Of a stretch of 64,000 bases of DNA, positions 27,098 to 34,811 are shown piece by piece. Position 1 is the first letter of the stretch. Every line of letters begins with the position of its first letter. This stretch comes from Bacteroidales bacterium (lineage in GTDB: Bacteria > Bacteroidota > Bacteroidia > Bacteroidales > UBA932). The notes under the pieces were generated by a model. It was not told the origin of the DNA. It saw only the letters and a list, made by a program, of their open reading frames with translations, and did no database searches. The position numbers and the translations under genes are program-made. The stretch spans positions 1-64,000 of the forward strand of contig JAFYWC010000006.1 of assembly GCA_017546585.1 (NCBI GenBank), given 5' to 3'.

Positions 27098-28525
27098 TTA
27101 CTTCGCCGCACGTCTGATTTCGAGTTCGCTCTGGATTTCCTTCATCTTCTTGGTAGTAAGAGGATAGATTGAAATGAAGAAGAGCGACAGACCTGCTACA
27201 ACTGCAGGAACGAAGCTCATAAGGGCTCTTACCCATACCAATGCAGACTCGGTCTGTACTGCTGAAGCCTCAGTGCTGAAGCCGATTGCTGCGAGGATTG
27301 CAGTTACAGCAGAACCTCCGATAGCGCCTCCGAACTTCTGTGCCATCGATGATGACGAGAAGATGAGACCTGTAGATGAAGTGTTGAACTTATGCTCCGC
27401 AAAGTCTGCGATGTCAGCATACATACTCCATACGAGAGGGGAGATGATACCGGTGAGGATGTTGATCATCACCTGGAGAAGCATCATTACCCAGTATCCG
27501 CCTGATGTGAGCGGCACGAAGAAGAAGAGGCAGCTGAATACGATCATAAGGATGAGCGCATACATATATGTGCTCTTCTTTCCGAGCTTCGATGTGATGA
27601 ACGGAGTCATCGCCACACCTGCCATATTCGACACCTCTCCGACAGCGAAGAAGATACCTGCGTAGAAGAGGAACTGTGTCGAGAAGATCTGGAGCTGTGC
27701 TCCGTCTCCGATCACACTTGCGAAGAAGAATGGACCTGCAGTGTAACGGATTGCAGAGAAGAGGTTGAAGAAAAGCACGCCGCCGAGGAGAATCCACCAA
27801 GGTGCATTCCTGAAGAGAGTCTTGAGGTCTGAACCTACAGAACTTTCCTTAGTCATTGTCTTTACGGTCTCTCTGGTCAAGAGGAAGGTGAGGAGGAAGA
27901 GTACGAAGCAGCATACTGCAACCACGATCATAGCGTACTGCCAAGATGAAGGTGCGTTCACTGAACTCTCGATTCCCTGAACCTTGTTGAAGAACTTGCA
28001 GAGAGGCTCCCAACCGGCGAGCACTACGAAACTACCTGCGTATGCGAAGAACATACGGAATGATGAGAACACTGTCTTCTCGTCAGAGTCGGCTGTCATA
28101 ACGCCGAGCATCGCTCCGTAAGGTACGTTGATGGCAGTGTACACAGTCATCATCATAATGTATGTGACATATGCCCAGATACGCTTTCCTGCGTATGCCA
28201 TATCAGGAGTTGTGAAAAGCAGGATTCCGACTATTGAGAACGGAATGGCGATCCACAGCAGGTACGGTCTGTACTTACCCCACTTTGTCTGTGTTCTGTC
28301 TGCGATGATACCCATCATAGGGTCTGAAACAGCATCCCATACACGTGTGACGAGCATAAGGAAGGTCGCATCCACGAGACTGAGTCCGAAGACTGTCGAG
28401 TAGAAGAACGGCAGATATGCAGTGAAGATCTTCCAGAACATCGAAGATGACATATCTCCGAATCCGTAACCGATCTTTCTGATAAGCGGCGCCTTAGGCG
28501 CCGCTGTCATTGTTGTATTATTCAT
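27098..28525 (-). CDS. GPH-family (MFS) glycoside:cation symporter
   Basis: Inner-membrane sugar symporter of 475 residues with about 12 membrane segments. GPH landmarks: KIGYGFGDMSSSMFW at the start, the loop RVWDAVSDPMMGIIADRTQTKWGKYRPYLLW (about 62-92) and STGLIFSSSSMAQKFGGAIGG in the C-terminal half. It is last in the minus-strand operon, 11 nt after the GH130 gene. The same gene set (GH26, mannosylglucose phosphorylase, symporter, 2-epimerase) defines the mannan pathway described in Bacteroides fragilis, so the likely cargo is beta-1,4-mannobiose with Na+ or H+. An alternative start at Met6 is possible. Confidence 0.9.
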   Translation of the reverse strand: MNNTTMTAAPKAPLIRKIGYGFGDMSSSMFWKIFTAYLPFFYSTVFGLSLVDATFLMLVTRVWDAVSDPMMGIIADRTQTKWGKYRPYLLWIAIPFSIVGILLFTTPDMAYAGKRIWAYVTYIMMMTVYTAINVPYGAMLGVMTADSDEKTVFSSFRMFFAYAGSFVVLAGWEPLCKFFNKVQGIESSVNAPSSWQYAMIVVAVCCFVLFLLTFLLTRETVKTMTKESSVGSDLKTLFRNAPWWILLGGVLFFNLFSAIRYTAGPFFFASVIGDGAQLQIFSTQFLFYAGIFFAVGEVSNMAGVAMTPFITSKLGKKSTYMYALILMIVFSCLFFFVPLTSGGYWVMMLLQVMINILTGIISPLVWSMYADIADFAEHKFNTSSTGLIFSSSSMAQKFGGAIGGSAVTAILAAIGFSTEASAVQTESALVWVRALMSFVPAVVAGLSLFFISIYPLTTKKMKEIQSELEIRRAAK

Positions 28526-28536
28526 CCTTTCCAGGC

Positions 28537-29694
28537 TTATTTGAGGTTTCTGTCGATAAGTCTGTTGAGACGCTTAACGCTCTCACCTGTAGTGAGTGCA
28601 TCTGGCTCTGTATTCATACAGTAGTCAACGAGACGGTCAACTGTTGAAGTGGCAACGTGCATACGAGTGTCGCTTGATGCGTAGTAGATGTATACCTTGC
28701 CGTCCTCGTCAGCGATCCAACCGTTTGTGAAGAGTACGTTCATAACGTCACCGATGTACTCCTCTCCCTCTGGTACCATAAAGAATCCTGCAGGATCTGC
28801 GATCATCTTTGTAGGGTCCTCGAGTGAAGTCATATACATATAGAGAACATAACGGAGACCTGAAGCGCAGCCGCGAACACCGTGAGCGAGGTGGAGCCAG
28901 CCCTTGTCAGTCTTGATCGGATGTGGACCCTCACCGTTCTTTACCTCCTTGATAGTGTGGTAGTATCTCTGGTTGATGATCTTCTCCTCAGTTACAACTG
29001 CCTTCTCCATTGAATCAACGAGTGCCCAGCCGATTCCGCCGCCGCTACCAGCGTCGATGAAGCCGTCCTGTGGACGAGTGTAGAGAGCATACTTGCCGTC
29101 TACGAACTCTGGGTGGAGAACAACGTTACGCTGCTGTGACTTTGACTCGAGGTCTGGAAGACGCTCCCAGTTAACGAGGTCCTTAGTACGTGCGATACCT
29201 GCTGCAGCAACAGCTGAAGAAAGGTCACCTGCAGGTGCGTTAGGATCCTTGCGCTCTACGCAGAAGATACCGTAGATCCAGCCGTCCTCGTGCGCAGTGA
29301 GTCGCATATCATATACGTTTGTTGCCGGCTCGCCGTACTCAGGCATAGTGATAGGACGATCCCAGAAACGGAAGTTGTCCACACCGTTTGGACTCTCTGC
29401 TACAGCAAAGAAAGACTTACGGTCAGCACCCTCTACACGTACAACGAGAACATATTTGCCGTTCCACTTGATAGCACCTGAGTTGAGGGCTGCGTGGATG
29501 CCGTAACGCTCCATAAGATATGGGTTAGTCTCCTTGTTGAGGTCATATCTCCAGTGGAGTGGAGAGTGGTCTCCTGTGAGGATAGGGTTTGTGTAACGTT
29601 CGTAAACGCCGTTACCTTCGATCGGCTCATTCTTCTTTGTGATGAGAGCCTCGTGCTCTGCCTTAAGCCAGGCAAGTCTCTGCTCGAAATTCAT
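28537..29694 (-). CDS. GH130_1 4-O-beta-D-mannosyl-D-glucose phosphorylase
   Basis: Cytoplasmic phosphorylase, 385 residues, splitting beta-1,4-mannosyl-glucose with phosphate into alpha-mannose 1-phosphate and glucose. The sequence follows the mannosylglucose phosphorylase subfamily closely: [20 protein letters not shown] (34-53), [23 protein letters not shown], Asp129 in TNVYDMRLT as the likely proton donor, and basic, phosphate-contacting regions ([29 protein letters not shown]). No signal peptide. It acts after the 2-epimerase has changed the reducing-end mannose of mannobiose to glucose. A mannooligosaccharide phosphorylase (GH130_2) is less likely from the N-terminal sequence. Confidence 0.92.
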   Translation of the reverse strand: MNFEQRLAWLKAEHEALITKKNEPIEGNGVYERYTNPILTGDHSPLHWRYDLNKETNPYLMERYGIHAALNSGAIKWNGKYVLVVRVEGADRKSFFAVAESPNGVDNFRFWDRPITMPEYGEPATNVYDMRLTAHEDGWIYGIFCVERKDPNAPAGDLSSAVAAAGIARTKDLVNWERLPDLESKSQQRNVVLHPEFVDGKYALYTRPQDGFIDAGSGGGIGWALVDSMEKAVVTEEKIINQRYYHTIKEVKNGEGPHPIKTDKGWLHLAHGVRGCASGLRYVLYMYMTSLEDPTKMIADPAGFFMVPEGEEYIGDVMNVLFTNGWIADEDGKVYIYYASSDTRMHVATSTVDRLVDYCMNTEPDALTTGESVKRLNRLIDRNLK

Positions 29695-29715
29695 AATTGT
29701 AGAAATTAAAGTTAT

Positions 29716-30807
29716 TTATTGTAAAAACATCATCTGATCCAATGCTGCGAAAGCCTTGAAGTCTTCCACAGACTCGTGTCCCGGATAAGGGGCATAGAAA
29801 TGGTGCTGCATTGTAGCGTCGCAGGCATTTCTCCAAAGGAGGACATATGAAACAGGGTAGTCCTTGATGGCAGGGTAGAGTACCTCTGTCCACCACTTCT
29901 CGTATTTCACACCTTCGTATCCGGCCTCGGTTACAGCCATAAGCTTTCCGTGTGCCTTCGCGAACTCCTCTGTCAATTCGAGGCAATGTCTTGTTCTGTC
30001 GACATACTCCTCGTTGGATGTGAACTGATAGAAGTCGATGCCTACCATATCCACAACATCGTCACCAGGCCATTTCTCTCCGAAGTTGTCGTCTGTGAGT
30101 CCGCCTGCGTCAGGAGAATAAGACCATACGAGGTGGTTGAAGCCTCTTACGTTTGTCATATAGTCGTAAGTCATTCTCCAAAGAGCTACATACTGCTCAG
30201 TGGTACAGAGATTCTGTCCCCACCAGAACCAGTCTCTTGTGTGCTCGTGCCAAGGACGGAAGATGAGAGGGATGAGGTTGCCCTCCTCGTCCTTGATGGA
30301 ACCGAGATAGTCGGCTGCCTTTGAAAGCCAGCCCATAAATTTTTCGTGGTTTACTCCGCCAGGGAGGATTGATGCCACAACCTCAGTCGAAGTGTTGTCC
30401 CAGGTTGTGCCACCTGTGAGTGGATTCATCGGGTGCCAAGAGAATGTGATCACTCCGCCTCTCTTATGATGAGCCACTGCCGAGGCTCTCATCTGGTTGA
30501 AGTCGTTCTTGTCGATGTTGAGCGGAGAGTCAAGCTCGATTCCGCCGAGGTCCATTCCGTAAAGGGCAGGGAACTGTCCTGTCACTTCCTGTACATCTGA
30601 TCTGTCGTATGCAGTCTCATTCTCCTCTACCTTCCAGGAGTGTCCGTAAAGGTAGGTGTCCTGGTGGCCGAACATAATCTCGCCCTGCTCGATATGGTTG
30701 CCGAGGCGCTCGAGAAGCGCTTCTGCCGGTGTCTTTTCCTGTGCTTTTCCGCAAGCCGTAGCTGCAACTGCTGTAGCAATCATTGCCATTGTCTTAAGTA
30801 TTTTCAC
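29716..30807 (-). CDS. GH26 beta-mannanase, second copy (lipoprotein)
   Basis: Beta-1,4-mannan hydrolase, 363 residues: lipoprotein signal ending AATAC (Cys19), then a single GH26 domain with no accessory module. Landmarks: IMFGHQD (44-50), WHPMNPLTGG (124-133), acid/base Glu188 in RPWHEH, nucleophile Glu294 in VTEAGYEG, and VLLWRNA. It opens the operon with the phosphorylase (21 nt on) and symporter. In B. fragilis and B. ovatus the corresponding enzyme releases mannobiose, probably in the periplasm; the short form here and its operon partners fit this, so it would act on what the BACON-linked GH26 produces outside. Confidence 0.92.
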   Translation of the reverse strand: MKILKTMAMIATAVAATACGKAQEKTPAEALLERLGNHIEQGEIMFGHQDTYLYGHSWKVEENETAYDRSDVQEVTGQFPALYGMDLGGIELDSPLNIDKNDFNQMRASAVAHHKRGGVITFSWHPMNPLTGGTTWDNTSTEVVASILPGGVNHEKFMGWLSKAADYLGSIKDEEGNLIPLIFRPWHEHTRDWFWWGQNLCTTEQYVALWRMTYDYMTNVRGFNHLVWSYSPDAGGLTDDNFGEKWPGDDVVDMVGIDFYQFTSNEEYVDRTRHCLELTEEFAKAHGKLMAVTEAGYEGVKYEKWWTEVLYPAIKDYPVSYVLLWRNACDATMQHHFYAPYPGHESVEDFKAFAALDQMMFLQ

Positions 30808-30836
30808 AATAGTGCGTATTTATCATTATATCTCTG

Positions 30837-30844
30837 CAAAATTA
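30837..30844 (-). promoter_or_regulatory. -7 promoter box (TAATTTTG) for the GH26-GH130-symporter operon
   Basis: The minus strand reads TAATTTTG 30 nt before the GH26 start. A second candidate, TATATTTG, lies at 30865-30872 on the same strand. Confidence 0.5.
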
Positions 30845-30930
30845 ATATTTGAGCCATTGTTCTGCAAATATATATTTGTCCTTTGATTGTACTTTTTTGA
30901 CATAGGTTTCTAATCCAAATCATTTTTATA

Positions 30931-30938
30931 TATATTTG
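30931..30938 (+). promoter_or_regulatory. -7 promoter box (TATATTTG) for the 2-epimerase
   Basis: TATATTTG with a near-consensus TTTC at 30907-30910 (20 nt upstream) drives the divergent epimerase gene; the ATG follows 29 nt later. Confidence 0.55.
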
Positions 30939-30966
30939 CGAAAAACACGTAATATCTATTTCAATA

Positions 30967-32166
30967 ATGAATACTACAACTGCAGAACTGCTCGCTGCCA
31001 AGGGGCTTGCGGCTGAAATGAAAAAGGAACTGACAGACAACATTCTGGCCTACTGGATGAAGAATATGTGCAATCCGGACGGTGGCTTCTACGGCCGTAT
31101 CAGCGGTGAGGAGGTGCTTGATCCTTCTGCACCTGTCGGCAACATTATGACAGCCCGCATCCTGTGGACATTCGCCTCTGCCTACAGAGTGCTCGGAAAT
31201 CCTGAGTACCTCGAGATGGCTCTGAAGGCAAAGTCTCTTATCATCAATCATTTCTATGATGCTGAGTATGGCGGAACATATTGGTCGCTCAATGCTGACT
31301 ACACTCCGCTCGACACAAAGAAGCAGATCTATGCGATCGCCTTCACAATCTACGGACTGGCTGAGCTCAACAGAGCGACAGGCGATCAGGAGGCTCTTGA
31401 CTATGCGATCAAGCTCTTCCACTCTATCGAGGACCACAGCTACGACACAGAGAAGGACGGATATTTCGAGGCGTTCACCCGCACTTGGGAGCCTATCGAG
31501 GATATGCGTCTGAGCGAGAAAGATGCGAACGAGAGCAAGACTATGAATACCCACCTCCACGTAATCGAGGCTTACACCTGCCTCTATCGTGTATGGAAGG
31601 ATTCTCTTCTCGAGGAGCGTCTCCGCGGACTTATCAACGTATTCGATAAATACATCCTCGCAGAGAATGGTCACCTCAAGCTCTTCTTCGACAATGACTG
31701 GAACTGCAGCTATGACATCTTCTCATATGGCCACGACATCGAGGCATCCTGGCTCCTTCACGAGTCGGCTCTCGTGCTCGGAGACAAGGATGAGCTCGCA
31801 AAGGTAGAGGCAAGAGTACCTGCAATCGTGGCAGCATCTACAGAGGGCTTCACTCCAGAGGGAGGTATGATCTACGAGAAGCTCGGCGATCATATCGACG
31901 GAGACCGCCACTGGTGGGTGCAGGCTGAGGCTGCTGTCGGCTACTTCAACCTTTGGGAGCATTTCGGCGACCAGTCAGGACTTGAGAACGCGATCCACTG
32001 CTGGGAGTATATCAAGAAGGACATCATCGACCACAAGAACGGTGAGTGGGTATGGAGCATCAGACCTGACGGAACAGTGAATACAGTCGAGGATAAGGCT
32101 GGCTTCTGGAAATGTCCTTACCACAACGGACGTATGTGTCTCGAAATCATCGAGCGTATATCATAA
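30967..32166 (+). CDS. AGE-family 2-epimerase (cellobiose/mannobiose 2-epimerase)
   Basis: Cytoplasmic enzyme of 399 residues that interconverts the C2 configuration of the reducing-end sugar; here beta-1,4-mannobiose to mannosyl-glucose, the substrate of the adjacent phosphorylase. The (alpha/alpha)6-barrel motifs are complete: NTHLHVIEAYT with His198, SYGHDIEASWLL with His256, RHWWVQAEAAVGYF (314-327) and FWKCPYHNGRMCLEI with His386, matching the three essential His residues of cellobiose 2-epimerases. Length fits that group (390-420) rather than the eukaryotic-type N-acylglucosamine 2-epimerases, which also belong to this family. It is divergent from the phosphorylase operon and shares its promoter region. 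Confidence 0.92.
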   Translation: MNTTTAELLAAKGLAAEMKKELTDNILAYWMKNMCNPDGGFYGRISGEEVLDPSAPVGNIMTARILWTFASAYRVLGNPEYLEMALKAKSLIINHFYDAEYGGTYWSLNADYTPLDTKKQIYAIAFTIYGLAELNRATGDQEALDYAIKLFHSIEDHSYDTEKDGYFEAFTRTWEPIEDMRLSEKDANESKTMNTHLHVIEAYTCLYRVWKDSLLEERLRGLINVFDKYILAENGHLKLFFDNDWNCSYDIFSYGHDIEASWLLHESALVLGDKDELAKVEARVPAIVAASTEGFTPEGGMIYEKLGDHIDGDRHWWVQAEAAVGYFNLWEHFGDQSGLENAIHCWEYIKKDIIDHKNGEWVWSIRPDGTVNTVEDKAGFWKCPYHNGRMCLEIIERIS

Positions 32167-32167
32167 A

Positions 32168-32208
32168 CGAAAAATGGTGACTCGACCGAGTCACCATTTT
32201 TCGTTTTT
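32168..32208 (+). terminator. Bidirectional terminator between the 2-epimerase and the acyltransferase
   Basis: Perfect inverted repeat 32168-32203 (arm CGAAAAATGGTGACTCG, 2-nt loop). The flanking A and T runs inside the stem give U-tracts in both directions. Confidence 0.9.
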
Positions 32209-32758
32209 ACTTTGTAACGTACATCTCAGGATGTTTTCCCACGAGGTGCATTTCCTCGTACATCGCCTGGATGCGCTGCATATCAGCTCTTGCGTCATCG
32301 GTAAGCTCTACCTTATGACCACGGCTGATGCGCTTTGTTCCCCAGTCGAAATATCCCATATATACGGGACAACCGACCTCGCGTGCGATAGTGTGGAAAC
32401 CTGTCTTCCAACGCTTTACAGGCTTGCGTGTTCCTTCCGGTGCGAGGGCGAGGTGAACCACCTTCTTCGCCTTCATCTCCTTGATAACGCTGAGGACGAC
32501 GTTGCTGCCTCTCTTTCTGTCGACAGGAATTCCTCCGAGTTTGCGGAGAAGCCATCCGAGAGGTCCCCAGAAAAGTTCTCCCTTAACCATACAGTAAGGC
32601 TTTCCGCCCACTGAAGTGTAGTAGAGGTATGAGATTACAAAATCCCAGATGGAAGTGTGGGGCACTCCAAGAATGATGCATTTGTCCTCTGGTGCTACAG
32701 GGTCAACCGCAGTCCAACCCAATACGCGGAGTAGCCATCCGCAGAATTTTTTCCACAT
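32207..32758 (-). CDS. PlsC-like 1-acylglycerol-3-phosphate O-acyltransferase family protein
   Basis: Membrane-associated acyltransferase of 183 residues, probably in phospholipid or lipid-A-related acylation. It has the PlsC catalytic motif H-x4-D as HTSIWD (His34, Asp39), a GIPVDRKRG acceptor-binding block (77-85) and the EGTR motif LAPEGTR (105-111). A longer reading frame extends into parE but would overlap that gene by 107 nt, so the ATG at 32758, 4 nt downstream of the parE stop, is chosen. It is probably co-transcribed with parE. At 183 residues it is shorter than typical PlsC (about 240), like other small acyltransferases of this phylum; the exact lipid acceptor is unknown. Confidence 0.82.
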   Translation of the reverse strand: MWKKFCGWLLRVLGWTAVDPVAPEDKCIILGVPHTSIWDFVISYLYYTSVGGKPYCMVKGELFWGPLGWLLRKLGGIPVDRKRGSNVVLSVIKEMKAKKVVHLALAPEGTRKPVKRWKTGFHTIAREVGCPVYMGYFDWGTKRISRGHKVELTDDARADMQRIQAMYEEMHLVGKHPEMYVTK

Positions 32759-32762
32759 AGTA

Positions 32763-34694
32763 TTAGATGTTAACGTCTTCAAGTTCTGTTTCACTTCTGA
32801 GGTTGCAGCGGATGAAGTTCTGTCTGTCGATGGTGTTGTCTCCCATATAGAACTCCATAATCTCTGCAATCGACTCTTCGTCGCTGAGCTTCACTCGATC
32901 CAGTCTCATATTCTCTCCGATGAAGTCCACGAACTCCGATGACGAGATCTCTCCGAGACCTTTGAATCGTGTGATTTCCACTCCGGTCTTGAGTTCCTTT
33001 ACAGCCTTCTCCTTCTCGTCGATGTTGAAACAGTAGCGGATCTCCTTCTTGTTCTTCACACGGAAGAGCGGAGTCTGGAGGATGTGTACGTGTCCGCGGC
33101 GGATGAGGTCAGGATAATACTTCATAAAGAATGTAAGCACAAGCATCCTGATGTGCATTCCGTCGTCATCGGCATCGGTTGCGACGATGATCTTGTTGTA
33201 CCTCAGGTTGTCCATATCATCTTCCACGCCAAGAGCGTTCACGAGAAGATTGAGTTCTTCGTTTTCAGCAACCTTCTTGCGGCTCTCCTTGTAACAGTTG
33301 ATAGGCTTACCTCTGAGGCTGAATACAGCCTGGGTCTCCGCCTTGCGTGCCTTTGTGATGGTTCCGCTCGCAGAGTCTCCCTCGGTGATGAAGATGCTGG
33401 TGAACTCGGCAAGTTCCTTCTTCGCTGCAGGAAGTTTGTCGTTGTAGTGGATCTTGCAGTCGCGAAGTTTCTTGTTGTATACGTTTGTACGCTTGCTTCT
33501 CTCCTTGGTCTTCTTCTGGATTGTAGAAATCTCCTTGCGCTCCTGCTCCGACTCTGTGATCTTCTGCTGGAGGACAGGGATAATCTCCTTGTGGATGTGG
33601 AGGTAGTTATCGAGGTTTGTCTTCACAAACTCGTTCACGAAGCTTCTGATGGTAGGACCCTGGTCATATGTAGTGTGGCCGTCCTCGCCTTCGATGGCTG
33701 TGTCCCACATATATGTAGATCCGAGCTTGGTCTTTGTCTGACCCTCGAAGTTAGGCTCCTGGATCTGGATGCTGATTGCTCCGATGATACCCTGACGGAT
33801 GTCCACCGGATCGAAGTCCTTCTTCGCGAAGGTCTTGTAGAAGTCCTTGAGTGTCTTCGCTACAGCCTCTCTCATAGCTGCGAGGTGGGTACCTCCGTCT
33901 CGTGTGTTCTGTCCGTTCACGAATGACGCGATGTTCTCGCCGTAGTTGCTTCCGTGAGTCAATACGATCTCCACGTCTTCACCGATGAGGTGGATAGGCT
34001 CGTAGAGAGGAGTCTCCGACATATTGTCCTTGATGAGGTCGAGGAGACCGTTCTCGGACTTGTATGTTGTTCCGTTGAAGTTCAGTGTCAGACCTTTCTT
34101 GAGGTAAGAGTAGTTCTTCATCATAGACTCGATGAACTCCATACGGAATGTGTAGCCTACGAAAAGGTGCTCGTCAGGAACGAACTTCACCATTGTTCCA
34201 TTCTTCTCCTTTGTCTCCTTCATACCGGAGTTGATGAGCTTTCCTTCCTTGAATTCACCGAAAGAGCACATACCGTCACGGTATGCTTCTACGTAGAAGT
34301 ACTCTGAAAGAGCATTCACCGCCTTGAGACCGACACCGTTGAGACCCACTGACTTCTTATAGCCCTTTGTGTCATACTTACCACCGGTGTTGAGGACACT
34401 TACCGCCTTCACGACGGAGTTCAAAGGGATACCTCGTCCGAAGTCCCTTACTGTCGCATCCTTTTCTGTCACTGTGATCTGGATCTGCTTTCCGAAGCCT
34501 GCCGAGAACTCGTCGATAGAGTTGTCGACAACCTCCTTCAGGAGAACGTAGATGCCGTCTCCGAGATCATCTCCGTTTCCAAGTCGTCCGATGTACATTC
34601 CCGGACGTCTGCGGATATGCTCGACGCCTTCAAGCGTCCTGATGTTATCGTCTGTGTAATTTACAGTATTTGTATTCTCTGTAGCCATATTCAT
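32763..34694 (-). CDS. parE: DNA topoisomerase IV subunit B
   Basis: ATPase subunit of the decatenating type IIA topoisomerase, 643 residues from the chosen Met. GHKL ATPase motifs: EVVDNSIDE, VRDFGRGIP and VGLNGVGLKAVNALS. The TOPRIM domain has ITEGDSASG and the acidic cluster DADDDGMHIR. The sequence GMYIGRLGNGDDLGDGIYVLLKE is of the ParE rather than GyrB style for this phylum. The open frame extends to 34769, but a -7 box at 34712-34719 places the transcript start inside that extension, so the Met at 34694 (or 34688) is preferred. parC is not in the neighbourhood; the acyltransferase follows. Confidence 0.9.
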   Translation of the reverse strand: MNMATENTNTVNYTDDNIRTLEGVEHIRRRPGMYIGRLGNGDDLGDGIYVLLKEVVDNSIDEFSAGFGKQIQITVTEKDATVRDFGRGIPLNSVVKAVSVLNTGGKYDTKGYKKSVGLNGVGLKAVNALSEYFYVEAYRDGMCSFGEFKEGKLINSGMKETKEKNGTMVKFVPDEHLFVGYTFRMEFIESMMKNYSYLKKGLTLNFNGTTYKSENGLLDLIKDNMSETPLYEPIHLIGEDVEIVLTHGSNYGENIASFVNGQNTRDGGTHLAAMREAVAKTLKDFYKTFAKKDFDPVDIRQGIIGAISIQIQEPNFEGQTKTKLGSTYMWDTAIEGEDGHTTYDQGPTIRSFVNEFVKTNLDNYLHIHKEIIPVLQQKITESEQERKEISTIQKKTKERSKRTNVYNKKLRDCKIHYNDKLPAAKKELAEFTSIFITEGDSASGTITKARKAETQAVFSLRGKPINCYKESRKKVAENEELNLLVNALGVEDDMDNLRYNKIIVATDADDDGMHIRMLVLTFFMKYYPDLIRRGHVHILQTPLFRVKNKKEIRYCFNIDEKEKAVKELKTGVEITRFKGLGEISSSEFVDFIGENMRLDRVKLSDEESIAEIMEFYMGDNTIDRQNFIRCNLRSETELEDVNI

Positions 34695-34711
34695 TTGATG
34701 ACATAATCGTG

Positions 34712-34719
34712 CAAAGATA
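34712..34719 (-). promoter_or_regulatory. -7 promoter box (TATCTTTG) for parE
   Basis: The minus strand reads TATCTTTG, 18 nt before the ATG at 34694; it decides the parE start. Confidence 0.6.
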
Positions 34720-34756
34720 CTAATTATTTTTGTAAAAGTCCTCGCCGAACCTGCGG

Positions 34757-34788
34757 TTTGGATAGTCAAAAAAAACTTTCTAAATTTG
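34757..34788 (+). promoter_or_regulatory. Promoter of the DUF4493/PCMD surface cluster
   Basis: TTTG at 34757-34760 and TAAATTTG at 34781-34788 are separated by 20 nt, the full two-part Bacteroidota consensus. This is the best-formed promoter in the window and suggests constitutive (housekeeping sigma) expression. The ATG follows at 34812. Confidence 0.72.
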
Positions 34789-34811
34789 CCAGCTATTCTT
34801 AACCAAAATAA

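Noticed and set aside
33084..33926. Antisense frame of 280 codons within parE
   Set aside because: Opposite strand has complete topoisomerase motifs; the frame arises from codon bias of parE.
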